Positions 1 to 11,296 of a stretch of 64,000 nucleotides of DNA are shown here, piece after piece. Source of the DNA: Sistotremastrum niveocremeum HHB9708 (Eukaryota; Basidiomycota; Agaricomycetes; Sistotremastrales; Sistotremastraceae); the NCBI GenBank assembly GCA_001630475.1, contig KV419394.1:744001-808000 (forward strand). The letters run 5' to 3'. Below the pieces are notes generated by a model, which made no database searches, was not told the DNA's origin, and worked only from the letters and a program-made list of their open reading frames with translations. Each line of letters starts with the position of its first letter. The first letter of the stretch is position 1. A program made the position numbers and the translations under genes.

Positions 1-3000
1 TCTTTCGTATGAGACGTGGGCACTCGAGTACAGACGCGTCTCCTGACGCAGCTCCGGCACGAGCAAAAATGCTTCGGTTTCCCTTTGGATCCTCTCCATA
101 ACCGAGAAAACCAGTGCGCCGTTTTACCCACAGAGTTTGATTGCGTTGGATGCTAAGACTGTGTCTGGAAGATTTTGCTAAATCTAACACAAATGGCCAA
201 TAGCGTGGGGTATCAACTTTGATAAAGGCCAGGCGATTGATATCAGGTAAGAGTGTAGGCGAGATCAATTGACTTGATCGCATGATCGACCCTTCTTTGA
301 CCTTGATCTTGACTGGCAAATAAACCACGTCGCCAGAATCGACGTCGCGAGCCACAAGGCATCGGGGTTGTACAGCGAGAACCCACAGGTGGCGGAGCGC
401 CTGGAGATGTGTTTTGTTATCAGATGAAAGAGCTGGGAAGCGTGGATAACAGGAAGCGATCAGGCAAGCAATGGCGGAATTCGACTGGCCGAGAGTGTAG
501 CGACCGCCACCCAAAAACAAGAATCCAATCGCCATATGAGTGGCGACATGGCTACCGTATTTGCTACCTGGACCGATATGTCCGTGGGAGAAGCGGAAGC
601 GACGAAGAGAGTTGATTTCGCCAGTGCCTGACATCACCATTGCAAGGGAGACTGAAATTACATTCAACGCTTCCCTCACGGCGGCACGCTTAACCTTGTG
701 TTCGAAGGTGCCAGCTATACCAAATTATTAGGGACAAACTGTACAACGAGGAGGGGCTCACCATTCGAAGACGTCAAGCGGCTGAATACATCGAAGAAAT
801 GTATCAACGTTGCGTAAGCATCCTCTTGCGCTGTACCAGCGTATCGGAGGCCCATTGCAAAACAACAACCGGACACAATGTAACAATAAGCCAGCTCCAA
901 GGAATCGCCCCCAGATTTCGCTTCCGCACGACGGTCGATCGCGGAAGCAATTGATTCGGGTAATTGTGAAATGACCCAAGGCGCAGTGGGTTTGATTTCA
1001 TCCCACATAATTACTGAACGACCAAGACTCCTGAGAAGCAGTAAGCTCGGAGGAACACGATCAATTCCAAGGGCGGTATGGGGTATGAGTAAGCTGTCGG
1101 CAATGTCCCGACGCCCTGTTCGTAAGAACATGAGGGTCAGTGCGACGGTGGCTGCAGGGGACGAGATGTTCGCATCGAAGGTTGGGTCCATTGGCCGAGA
1201 TACATTTTCGTGCCCTTGGCTTAATGATTGAAGTCGTCCGATGAGGTCGAGATCGGCATTCCCGGAGGTACTTGCTCCCAATCCAACCATAGTCATTCCG
1301 AAAGCCAGACCTGCACAAAGCGCATAAGCTTCTCGGTGCTCGTTGTTCATGCTGGGCTCGGCAAGATCTTTTCGGGAGATCTCATTGAGAGTCACGTGGG
1401 CCATTCGACGATTTCCTGTTCCCATATATAGCAAGCCGACGCCAATCAAGCCCGAAGCTTGCGTTAGCAGTGGAATATTCAACTCGACGGACGTCTTAGG
1501 GAGAAGAGCGGGGGTATGGACCGTCAACAGTTTGGTAACATGGCGATCAGCATTGCCTAGGTTCGCAGCTGCAAGGCCCAGGAGAATGCCCATGGACGTT
1601 AAGTCATGCTTTGGCGTAAGATAAGTGAAGGTATGCCAGGTTAACATTGACTTCAGATGGCCAGTGAGGCCGAGGCCAAAGAGGAAACCCGCGTGCTCGG
1701 GAGTTAACTCTGCTGGCTTGTTGAACGCTATCCATGAACTGGCAAGTTTCATTGCGGAAGGGGAAATTTTCATCCCAGCGGCAACTCCGTTATGGAATTC
1801 GGCCCAGTTGAGCGATTCTTGGCTGATCTTGCCATGCTCGGGAACAACAGCTATGTTGTGCGGTTGAATGCGTACAGTCAACTCGAGCCGTGGTACCTCA
1901 TACGAATCACGATTCACGGTTGAAAGTGACGCGAACTCAAATATGGCACGCCCTATTGGCAATGCCATCGTACGTTCCGCCACTCGAATGGCATACAGTT
2001 GTTGCTCTTTGGTCCAATCGTGGTCACTGTTGATCCAAGTCAGCGAATAAATCGAACGACAGTCATACCAACGCACTTCATGTGTTTCTCATCCATTTTG
2101 ATGCAGGGCATCGTTGAGGACTGCAGCATTCTCGATGCTTCTTCCAGCCGTCGATCAGTGCCGAAACGGATGGCAGTAAAGTCGTCAGGAGAGCGTGGAG
2201 ATGGAGCCGAAGCAACGCCGCTTGTAGGAAATTGTGTACCACGAAGGAGTTCGGAGACAAGCCGCCGTCTTGTTGGGAAGCCCTAACAAGCGTTTAGTTT
2301 ACTGCACGATTAATGCGTAGCGTTGCCCACCTTGCGAGCTACATTCATTGACTCGTTTCCGTTACTCGACATGCGAGCTAAGTCAGGACGATCAAGCAAG
2401 TGATAGGCGGGGAGGGGCCAATGACCAGGAGGGTTCATCTGACATGTCCGCATGGCCTCGCGAATGGGCGATGCGATTCCGACAGGAAGATCGTCAACCT
2501 CCTCCAGAGTGAAGTCATTCTCCACCAAGCGCTCCACTGTCTTTTCAGATCGTTGACGAACTTCTTTGTTCCCAGCTTCACCAAATGATTCATATACAGA
2601 AAATAATCGACGCATGCGGTGTGGCAGAGGGATGTCTGAGTGAGGCGACAGGAATGTACTTAGTGAGTCATGCCGTGTTGATGATTCGGCATTTCCAGCT
2701 AATTGGGAAAAGAGGGAAGAATTGACTTCTGGAACTGATAGCCAGGGTGTAGTGTTATCAAAGTCTACGGTTCGAGATTAATGTCGGCAGAGGCTTCAGC
2801 GAGAATAAGAGTAACAACCAACCTCTTGATTCCGTAGGCACTACAGCATGAGGAAAATTGGCAAGCCTCCGACCCCAATAGTCAGCCCACAAGGGTGTCT
2901 GAGGGCTAGCCAAACTATGTATAAAAGCACCTAACTTGAACGAATCGGAGCGGAATCGCAAGCTCAGTTTTGCTCCTTCGGCTAGGACATGCAGACTAGT

Positions 3001-4914
3001 AATCGCACGCAGGATCTTGTCGTCGAATGCAACGCGAGAGCGAGGTGCGCGAATTTTCTTCACGGGAAATTCAAGATATCGAAGGGTGCGCTCGGGATGC
3101 AAATTGGCTGTGTTAGCCTGTGACATCAACTGTCCCCAATAATCTCGAGAATCGCCCGAAGTTTGTTCGCCGTCGTCCCTTGGCCTGAAAGTCGCCACGA
3201 AGGAGGCTTTGAACGCCTCAAATTCTTCAGAGAAACGGGGGTAGTTGGCACGGAAGCAAAGGTAGGTGCGGAAAAGACGATGAAAATCTCGGCTCGAGAG
3301 CACTCTCTCCAGGGTCAAGAAACATTGACGGGTCAACCGATCCCGATTGCGGAAGTCGAGAACCGCACGGTATGACTGGTGATCTCCTGTAACTACAGTC
3401 ACTGCTGTAAAAGTAGGATCTCTGATCAGAACGAACTTCACTGGACTGCCAGCGGAGGGCGTAGGGTTTTCAATATTTTTAGAGAGTGTTGTCTTCAGTT
3501 GCAGCCGTTCACAACCGCGCGTCATCAAACACAAGGAATGGTCCGGTGACACGACAAGCAGGTCAGCCACATCATTGCGGGTTGAGAAAATGGGTGCGAT
3601 GGAAAGCGCTGAGCTTCTTTCATGCAGGGATATTGAGAAGTCATTTGAGTTGCTGATGACATTGTAAATGGCAAGTGCATGCGACGAACACAATATTGCC
3701 AGACAAGTTTTAACTGTGCGACCTTCTTCTGTGGTGTTGAATAGAACAGCGGTGATGTTTGACGAAGAGCTGCGACTATGGGATAATTAACGAAGAAGAA
3801 ATTAGACGATCATCACATACTCTAATAGAGGTAATTCTTCATCAAGTAATCGCCGCATGCTGAAGGCCGAATGCATCCTAGGCTCTGAGGCGCCGAGTTC
3901 TTTGGGCGGGACAGTCTGGGTCCCAAGAGCCATCCGGTCTGTCAGTGAGTCCGGCTCGGGTGACCAGGACGCATCGGTCCTCGACGTCGGTAGCGACTCC
4001 GTAATGGAGTGGGATATCAGAGGACGTCTTATATTGTCAGACGACAACGTTCCACCGGCGATAGCGGACGTATCAGAAGCGTCTTCTTTTGAGACAGATA
4101 GCGTGTAGGTCCACACAGTGATCTTGTGAGTGATGGCATTTGTGGTAATCAGAAGTCGGGCGGGCGAATGACAATCTGCCACCCACTCAACGACGTTCAA
4201 TGGTGCTGGGGTAGGAGGTTCTGATGGCAAGGTCGAGGGATGGGGGCTAGGTAACTCTTCGCTAACAACCTTTAGCTCGGACGAAGGGTCCGTGAGCGTG
4301 AACAGAGTGGGCAAGATAGCGTGGCGTTGTTGTTCTCCTCGATGTTCAAGGTTGGAAACGACGCGTTGAATCATGACACCATGTGGACGAAGTGGCCAGG
4401 CTGATCGAGTAAGGAAAGGAAGATGAATTGTGTACTGTGTCCCGTCCTCGAGATGAAGTTTGGCCACACTCCTGAAGAAAACGAATAAACAGAGGAGTTT
4501 CCTTGAATGACCACGCTGCTCTGCTGTAGGAACATCAACGTTGGTACGTTCGACCACTGAAGGGCAACGATGGTTCGACTGCAGCCACCCCCAGCAAACG
4601 GTCTGAATCTCTTGACCCTCCTCGCGAAAGGACCATGACTGGCTAAGAACGCCACCCACAGTCAAGAGAATCGCGTCTCTGCTCCAGGAGAGTTTCACTT
4701 CCGCATTGCTTTGAGAGTCAAGTAGCTGCGAAGAAATAGGGCTGCTCGATTTTTGAATGACAGAACGAATGGACCGCAAGAGGTCAGACTCGATCAAGTT
4801 CGTCAAGTTACGCGTTGGAATTTGGGTGGACAGTCGACCAAAATATTCAGAGGACGTGTCTTGAGTGGTTGGACAAAGACGAACTGAAGGGACATAATCA
4901 GTCGCCTCCGGCAT
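1..4914 (-). CDS. APC1: Anaphase-promoting complex subunit 1 (3' end cut by window edge)
   Basis: Largest scaffold subunit of the APC/C, the nuclear ubiquitin ligase that triggers anaphase and mitotic exit. The central part (about 2076-763) shows the proteasome/cyclosome repeats typical of Apc1, with Gly/Ala-rich helices such as FLFGLGLTGHLKSM and ASGLIGVGLLYMGTGNRRMA. Across a 47-nt intron (715-761) the reading continues with LFLGGGRYTLGQ (about 490-520) and LQALRHLWVLAVQPR (about 355-400), both diagnostic of the Apc1 C-terminus. The frame is still open at base 1, so the last residues lie outside. The N-terminal exon (to about 3800) carries the beta-propeller-like region. I chose ATG 4914 (MPEATDYVPSVRL) because the frame further upstream runs into the divergent KGD1 gene. 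At least five introns are implied. Family assignment is firm; the start and inner junctions are inferred. Confidence 0.93.
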
Positions 4915-5007
4915 CGCGAGGCGTCGGACGAGGCTCAGCTCGCGCTCGACGTCACTGTTACGAGTAACTCCGACACTCACTGGACATTCACCAGCAGCAT
5001 ACGCACC
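4915..5007. promoter_or_regulatory. Shared divergent promoter, APC1 / KGD1
   Basis: Only 93 bp separate the two opposing start codons, so both core promoters and 5' UTRs must be packed here or overlap the neighbouring coding sequence. No clear TATA box is visible. Confidence 0.6.
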
Positions 5008-8000
5008 ATGAAGGGCGGTGCCCTTCGCTCCTTTGCTCGTCCGAGAACTATTTATCGAACGTCCGTACGACTGCCTCGTCTTCGTTCCTACGCATCCGAG
5101 GCGCCATCTTCCAATGATCCCTTCAACAATGGCACCAACACCTATTACGCCGAAGGTATGAATCACGGGTGCAAATTCGACAATTTTATTAATGTTGAAT
5201 ATCAGAAATGTACCGGCATTGGAAGGAAGATCCAGAGTCAGTTCATGCGTCTTGGAACGCATACTTCTCAGGTCTCGAGAAAGGAGTACCGGGCGGAGAA
5301 GCTTTTCAGCCTCCTCCCAAGGGCCTTATTCCACGACCTTTAGATGGCGCCCCTAGGCTCCATGCTGGTAGTGGACAGGAATTATCAGACCACTTGAAGG
5401 TAACGCACTCATTTTCTCATACCCTTACTTCTCAAGTGCATATCATCTCTCAGGTCCAATTGCTAGTGCGCGCTTACCAGGTCCGCGGCCACCACACTGC
5501 AGACTTGGATCCTCTGGGTATCTTGGATGCTGATCTTGACAACATCCGACCTGCTGAACTCGAATTAAGCCATTATGGCTTTACCGAACGGGATCTGGAT
5601 AAGCAGTTCGCTCTGGGACCAGGCATTTTGCCTCATTTCGCCACCGATGACCGGAAGACCATGAAGTTGGGGGAGATCATCAAGCTGTTAAAACGCATAT
5701 ATTGTCAGAAGCTCCCCTCTTTTAAATCTTATTCAGCTGAATGCCTTGCGTACAGGCGGAGCCGTTGGCATCCAGTATGTCCATATCCCGGATAAAGACC
5801 AGTGCGATTGGATTCGTGAACGAGTCGAAATCCCAAAGCCATGGAACTACACCGTCGATGAGAAGCGGATGATACTTGACAGGTTGATTTGGTCGGAATC
5901 GTTTGAGAAATTTATCTCAAGCAAATACCCCAACGAAAAGCGTTTCGGACTTGAGGGCTGCGAAGCCCTGATTCCCGGCATGAAAGCCCTCATAGATCGT
6001 TCAGTCGATCACGGAGTGAAGCACATTACAATGGGCATGCCGCATCGCGGTCGGTTAAATGTTCTGGCCAATGTTATCAGAAAACCGATCGAAGCCATCT
6101 TGAACGAATTTTCTGGGAACGCAGATGCTACGCCTGGAGGTGATGTAAAATATCACTTGGGTGCCAATTACGTTCGTCCGACCCCATCTGGCAAACGGGT
6201 ATCCCTGTCATTGGTTGCCAACCCGTCACATCTGGAAGCTGAAGATCCGGTCGTTCTCGGGAAGACTCGCGCTATTCAACATTTTGAGCAGGACGAAGCT
6301 TCTCATAATACAGCGATGGGTGTCCTTCTACACGGTGATGCTGCCTTTGCCGGTCAAGGTGTTGTCTATGAAACCATGGGCTTCCACAGTCTCCCGAATT
6401 ATGGGACTGGCGGTACCATTCATCTTATCGTTAATAACCAAATTGGCTTCACCACCGACCCTCGCTTCTCGCGTTCTACTCCTTACCCATCCGATATCGC
6501 AAAGGCTATCGACGCCCCCATATTCCATGTGAACGGCGATAATGTCGAAGCAGTCACCTTCGTGTGTCAACTTGCTGCTGATTGGCGTGCGAAATACAAG
6601 AAAGATGTTGTCATTGACATCGTTTGTTATCGCCGCTATGGTCACAACGAAACGGATCAGCCTAGTTTCACACAACCACGGATGTACAAGGCCATAGAGA
6701 AACAGCCAACCCCTCTGACACAATACGTCAAGTTCCTCACCGAGCGCGAAACGTTCACAGAAGCAGACATTGAGGAACACAAGAAGTGGGTCTGGGGTAT
6801 GCTGGAGAAGGCTGCCGCTGCATCGCAGGATTACGTTCCGACTAGCAAAGAATGGTTGTCTGCTTCATGGCAAGGCTTCCCTTCTCCTCAGGAACTCGCA
6901 GAAAAATCTCTACCTCAACGAGACACTGGAGCCCCAGAGGACGTCCTCAAACGTATCGGACAAGCAATTTCCACATATCCCAAAGGATTCACTCCACACC
7001 GCAACCTTGCTCGAATTTTGAGTACTCGGGGAAAGACTGTCGAAGAGGGTAAAAACATCGACTGGTCGACTGCTGAGGCGCTCGCTTTCGGTTCATTAGT
7101 CATGGAACAAATCCATGTCCGTGTCTCTGGGCAAGACGTGGAACGTGGTACTTTCTCGCAGCGTCACGCAGTCATTCACGATCAAGAGAACGAACAGCAG
7201 TACGTGCCTTTGAACGCGCTGGGTAATAACCAAGCACGTTTCGTTGTTTGCAATTCATCGCTTTCCGAATTCGGGACCTTGGGCTTCGAACTGGGTTATT
7301 CGTTGGTCTCACCAGATTCTTTGACGGTATGGGAGGCTCAGTTTGGAGATTTCGCCAACAACGCACAGTGTATCATCGATCAATTTATCGCATCCGGCGA
7401 ACGAAAATGGCTCCAGCGGACAGGGTTGGTTATGAACCTTCCCCATGGGTACGACGGCCAAGGCCCAGAGCACTCCAGCGGTCGATTGGAAAGGTTCCTA
7501 CAGCTCTGCGATGATCATCCTCATATATATCCTTCACCGGAAAAACTTGATCGCCAGCATCAGGACTCTAACATGCAAATAACCTACCCAACGTAAGTCT
7601 CACAATCTCTAAACTTGAACCTTTCTGATTTTTTTCTCAGGACACCCGCAAATTATGTAAGTGACATTGCCTGCCTCTGAATTCTCAGCTTGAACATTGC
7701 TCCAGTTCCATGTCCTTCGAAGACAAATCCATCGGGATTTCCGCAAACCTGTGAGTCAAACCATGTTTTGCAACGAGAATCACTCTGAGATGTCTGTGTC
7801 AGCTCATCAACTTCTTCTCCAAAGCTCTCCTTCGACACCCTGCTGCTAGGTCTGATATAGAAGAGATGATGGCGGACTCGCATTTCCTTCGGTATATTCC
7901 GGACCCGCACCCCGAGGAACTAAAGAAGCCTGAAGAGATTCGGCGACATATCCTTTGCACTGGTATGAAAATATTTCCTGGTGATGCCTTAACTGACGTA

Positions 8001-8510
8001 TTGCCATAGGTCAAGTATACTACACTCTTTTGAAAGAACGCCAGGATAGAGGAATTGATGATGTTGTGATAAGTCGAATAGAACAAATATCACCATTCCC
8101 TTATGACTTGGTAATGCTTCCTATCTACGTGCTGGTTTCGACGTGTTTATTAACCCAAACCATAGCTCACACCACATCTCGATAAGTATCCTAACGCGGA
8201 GTTGTTGTGGTGTCAGGTGGGTTCTTTTCTATGTTCTTTCGTTTTGGCCATTTTTGATGGTATGTCGTAGGAGGAACCTCTCAATTGTGGCGCTTGGACT
8301 TATGTCGGGGCAAGAATACTTACTGCTGCTAATGAAACAGAACATCATAAAGGAAAATTCCCTCAGTATGCAGGGCGTGAACCCACAAGTTCAGTTGCAA
8401 CTGGAAGCAAGGTCGGCCGTAAAATCTACTCACTTTGCAGGCACTAACATTCTATTCAGCTGCAACACAAGAAGGAGATTGCCCAATTCCTTGAGGGTGC
8501 TCTGCATTAG
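5008..8510 (+). CDS. KGD1: 2-oxoglutarate dehydrogenase E1 component, mitochondrial
   Basis: Thiamine-diphosphate E1 subunit of the 2-oxoglutarate dehydrogenase complex; it decarboxylates 2-oxoglutarate in the TCA cycle in the mitochondrial matrix. Eleven exons can be joined: 5008-5155, 5206-5399, 5454-5703, 5756-7592, 7641-7656, 7706-7750, 7803-7962, 8010-8110, 8166-8216, 8271-8411 and 8460-8510. The first residues ([20 protein letters not shown]) are Arg/Ser-rich like a mitochondrial presequence, followed by [26 protein letters not shown]. The ThDP region includes [17 protein letters not shown] and [12 protein letters not shown]; the distal part has [19 protein letters not shown]-like residues and ends [17 protein letters not shown]. 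One 16-nt exon (7641-7656) is unusually small. The gene looks intact, and length (about 1,000 aa) fits the family. Confidence 0.97.
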
Positions 8511-8767
8511 TTATTCTGTTTAATCACCTCTATAATGCCCCCGTAATAATTTTCAATGTCCAAATAAATCATTGGCAGTATGAGCACAACAATTTCGAAA
8601 GAAGCGCCGCCGACCAACCCTGAGCGCGTTCAATATTGACGCGTTGACGCCTTGCACTACAGGATCATCTTCATGCTGGATTGGCCTTGAGCCTTTCATG
8701 GCCAGTAGATGAGTTTAGGACGATCCGTGCACCGTGATTAATCGTTCATTTTTGACTCCGAGTGGGG

Positions 8768-10984
8768 ATGGAAGTCGCGGTGGCATCCTCCCCTGCCCCT
8801 TTCATTGATCCAGAGTCGACGTCGACGTCGAAGCCTACAGTCGCAAATCGTAAGCGGAAGCTTGCATCCCTTGGCACATCTCCTGCTCCGTCAGATGGTC
8901 TCGCAGACCAACAAGGCAACGTGCTTGTCTCGACCGACCGAGCGGTTATAGACGAGCGCCCTCGCCTATCCATCTCTCGCCATCCAACCTTTGTTCCTAT
9001 TCCCAACTCTGGAGATCCATGTCTCAATACCACCGAAGGTCACGCTATCAACCGGAAACTGGACAATGTAGCTTATCGATATGTCCCTGCTGGACTCACT
9101 GAAGTGGGTTCTGCACTCCCTTGCCGAACGATCGAATCAGCACCGACGCATGTTCGAGTGAGCTGGGAGGATAGAAGCCCCTTCATCAAAGTCTCTCAAG
9201 ATGGCTTGACGTTGGGTGGCGAGAAGGGCTTTCGCAGCGCTAGGTGCAATGTACCCGTTCAAGAAGGGAAGTGGTACATGGAAGTGAAGATTTTGAAAGG
9301 TGGAGGAGATGGAAAGGTTGACAACAGCATGGCAGATGGGGCTCATGTCAGGCTAGGCTGGGGTAGACGTGAAGCCCCTCTCAATGGTCCTATCGGGATG
9401 GACGGCTATTCTTATGGCTATCGAGACAAAACTGGCGAGAAGGTGACCTTATCGCGTACAAAGGCCTATGGCCAGCCTTTTGGTACAGGCGACATGATTG
9501 GGATTTACATCTCTCTCCCTCCCCGACGACAACCAGATCCCCACGACCCTTATGACCCAGCACAAGTGAAACGCGAACGCATTGCGATCGAATTCAAGGG
9601 ACAGGAATACTTCGAGATTTTGGACTACAAGCCATCCCAGGAGATGATAGACCTCACCAAAGTGCAGGTTAAAGCCAAGGGCGCGGCCCCTCCGAACAAC
9701 CCTCGAGAATCACCAAAGAAACCTGCTGCCGGTAAAACCACACCATCTGCCGCTCGGGCTCCCAAGAAGGTCAAACCACAGAATATTTCTCGACCCTTGC
9801 CTACTCTGGGATCAGAGTCATTTATCGCATTCTTTGTCAACGGAAAATGTCAGGGTATTGCGTATCAGGACCTATATGATTACCTGCAATTACGACAAAC
9901 CCCAGCCCAGATTGCCGAAAAGCAAAAATCTGTTCGTCACCGCGAACATGGTCCTAGACAACACGCTGAGAATCCCTTTGACGATGGATCTCTTGGTTAC
10001 TACCCATTCATCTCCTTATATGGCGACGCACGAGTGCGGCTCAACCCTGGCCCTCACTTCGAATTCACCCCTCCAAATGACATCGATCGCGCTTGTTTGA
10101 CGTCAGATACGCTATCTCCTCAGGAAGCTGACTCGAAAGAACGAACATGGCGTCCTCTTCAGGACCGCTACCAGGAGTTCATGCAGCAGCAATGGGAGCT
10201 TGACGTCATTGAAGAAGCAGACATGAAAAAAATCTTGGCTCAACAAGCAATCCAGGATCAGAAGGATGCCGAGAAGGCTGCTCTTAGAGAGAAGAGAGCT
10301 GAAAATAGTAGAAAGAAAAGAGCCAAAGTCGAGAAGGATACCAAAGCTCGAAGTGCGGCCCAAAGAAAAGCTCCGGCGCCTGCAGATGACAGTGCACCGA
10401 TCACTGTGGATGAGCGATTTGGCCCCGCTGCTACAGGTTTAGCTGATGGCGTACCTTCTCCTGCGATCTACCCGGTGCCAGAAACGCCAGTCGAAGGCAC
10501 TCCGCCTATAGGTCTCATGCCGCCTGCGCTGTATCGGGCTGATCGAATGACTCCGATGAGCGATCTATACCATGGAGACTCTGCCGTCGGCACCCCGAAG
10601 TCTGGGGGGCCTGAAGAAGGCTACTACTACGATGACGCTTCTTCGTCGCCTGCTCCTACCAATGAAATGGGTAGCGAGCCAGGTGATTTTGACGAAACGG
10701 AAGACGATGGGGCCAGTTTGAGGGCACGCATCGAAAGAAATCGGCGACGAACGTATGAAAACAACCGGGAACCACTCCATTATCTGCATCAAGAGACGTA
10801 CCAAGCTGCTGAGACGATGCATTATCCCGACCCCTCCGAGTATGCTCACGGTAACCAGTCCGTCCTGCACCGCACCCAGGAGGCCGAGGTTCAGTACCAA
10901 CATGCTTACGACAGTCTCAATGCACAGAATAGGACCATACACTCCCAATTCGATCCTACTCATGATTCTTATCGTGAGACTTGA
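8768..10984 (+). CDS. ash2: Ash2/Bre2-type SPRY subunit of the COMPASS (Set1) H3K4 methyltransferase
   Basis: Single exon of 738 aa starting at ATG 8768; an upstream GTG in frame is not a credible start. The core is an Ash2-type SPRY domain, roughly residues 130-425, with VRVSWEDRSPFIKVSQDGLTL, GKWYMEVKI, AHVRLGWGRREAPLNGP and GYSYGYRDKTGEK, which match Ash2L/Bre2 rather than generic SPRY proteins. As in yeast Bre2, the SPRY fold is interrupted by a Pro/Lys-rich insert (about 320-345). No PHD or Cys-rich N-terminal domain is seen, unlike animal ASH2L. The C-terminal 250 residues hold a charged Lys/Glu/Ala helix (AEKAALREKRAENSRKKR region), then a Pro-rich, acidic tail of unknown role. The expected role is to activate Set1 for H3K4 methylation in the nucleus. 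It faces the Puf gene tail to tail. Confidence 0.9.
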   Translation: MEVAVASSPAPFIDPESTSTSKPTVANRKRKLASLGTSPAPSDGLADQQGNVLVSTDRAVIDERPRLSISRHPTFVPIPNSGDPCLNTTEGHAINRKLDNVAYRYVPAGLTEVGSALPCRTIESAPTHVRVSWEDRSPFIKVSQDGLTLGGEKGFRSARCNVPVQEGKWYMEVKILKGGGDGKVDNSMADGAHVRLGWGRREAPLNGPIGMDGYSYGYRDKTGEKVTLSRTKAYGQPFGTGDMIGIYISLPPRRQPDPHDPYDPAQVKRERIAIEFKGQEYFEILDYKPSQEMIDLTKVQVKAKGAAPPNNPRESPKKPAAGKTTPSAARAPKKVKPQNISRPLPTLGSESFIAFFVNGKCQGIAYQDLYDYLQLRQTPAQIAEKQKSVRHREHGPRQHAENPFDDGSLGYYPFISLYGDARVRLNPGPHFEFTPPNDIDRACLTSDTLSPQEADSKERTWRPLQDRYQEFMQQQWELDVIEEADMKKILAQQAIQDQKDAEKAALREKRAENSRKKRAKVEKDTKARSAAQRKAPAPADDSAPITVDERFGPAATGLADGVPSPAIYPVPETPVEGTPPIGLMPPALYRADRMTPMSDLYHGDSAVGTPKSGGPEEGYYYDDASSSPAPTNEMGSEPGDFDETEDDGASLRARIERNRRRTYENNREPLHYLHQETYQAAETMHYPDPSEYAHGNQSVLHRTQEAEVQYQHAYDSLNAQNRTIHSQFDPTHDSYRET

Positions 10985-11296
10985 CTTATTCATCTGTTGC
11001 TATCACATATATCTCACATTTGTTTCATCGTCACTCTCAGCCATTCGTCGATCATCTCCCCCCCTTGTATTTATCCAGAATCATAATGTACTGTCTAAAT
11101 TGATTGGACTGAAGATGATTCATGCTTTGAAGCATGCGCCTGAGCTGAAGCCAATTCATGTTACATTCCAACACTAAGTATAGTAGGCAATTTACTAAGC
11201 CGGTATGCGATAAGACTGATTCATTGCGAGAGTCCACCACCAGCGAACCAAAAGATAGATAATAAAGCAAGAAAGAGTGTGTGCTACCCTCCAATT
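10985..11296. other. Convergent 3' region between ash2 and the Puf gene
   Basis: 312 bp of AT-leaning sequence between two stop codons; it must hold both 3' UTRs and polyadenylation signals. No other gene or repeat was seen. Confidence 0.6.

Noticed and set aside
4915-5262. Open minus-strand frame extending APC1 upstream through the KGD1 start
   Set aside because: It overlaps the KGD1 presequence and first exon antisense; the APC1-like composition begins only at ATG 4914.
6328-6780. 150-residue antisense frame within KGD1
   Set aside because: Shadow of the conserved sense exon; no family features and no promoter spacing.
10565-10993. Antisense 142-residue frame over the ash2 C-terminus
   Set aside because: Mirror of Pro/Ser/Asp-rich sense coding; no independent evidence.
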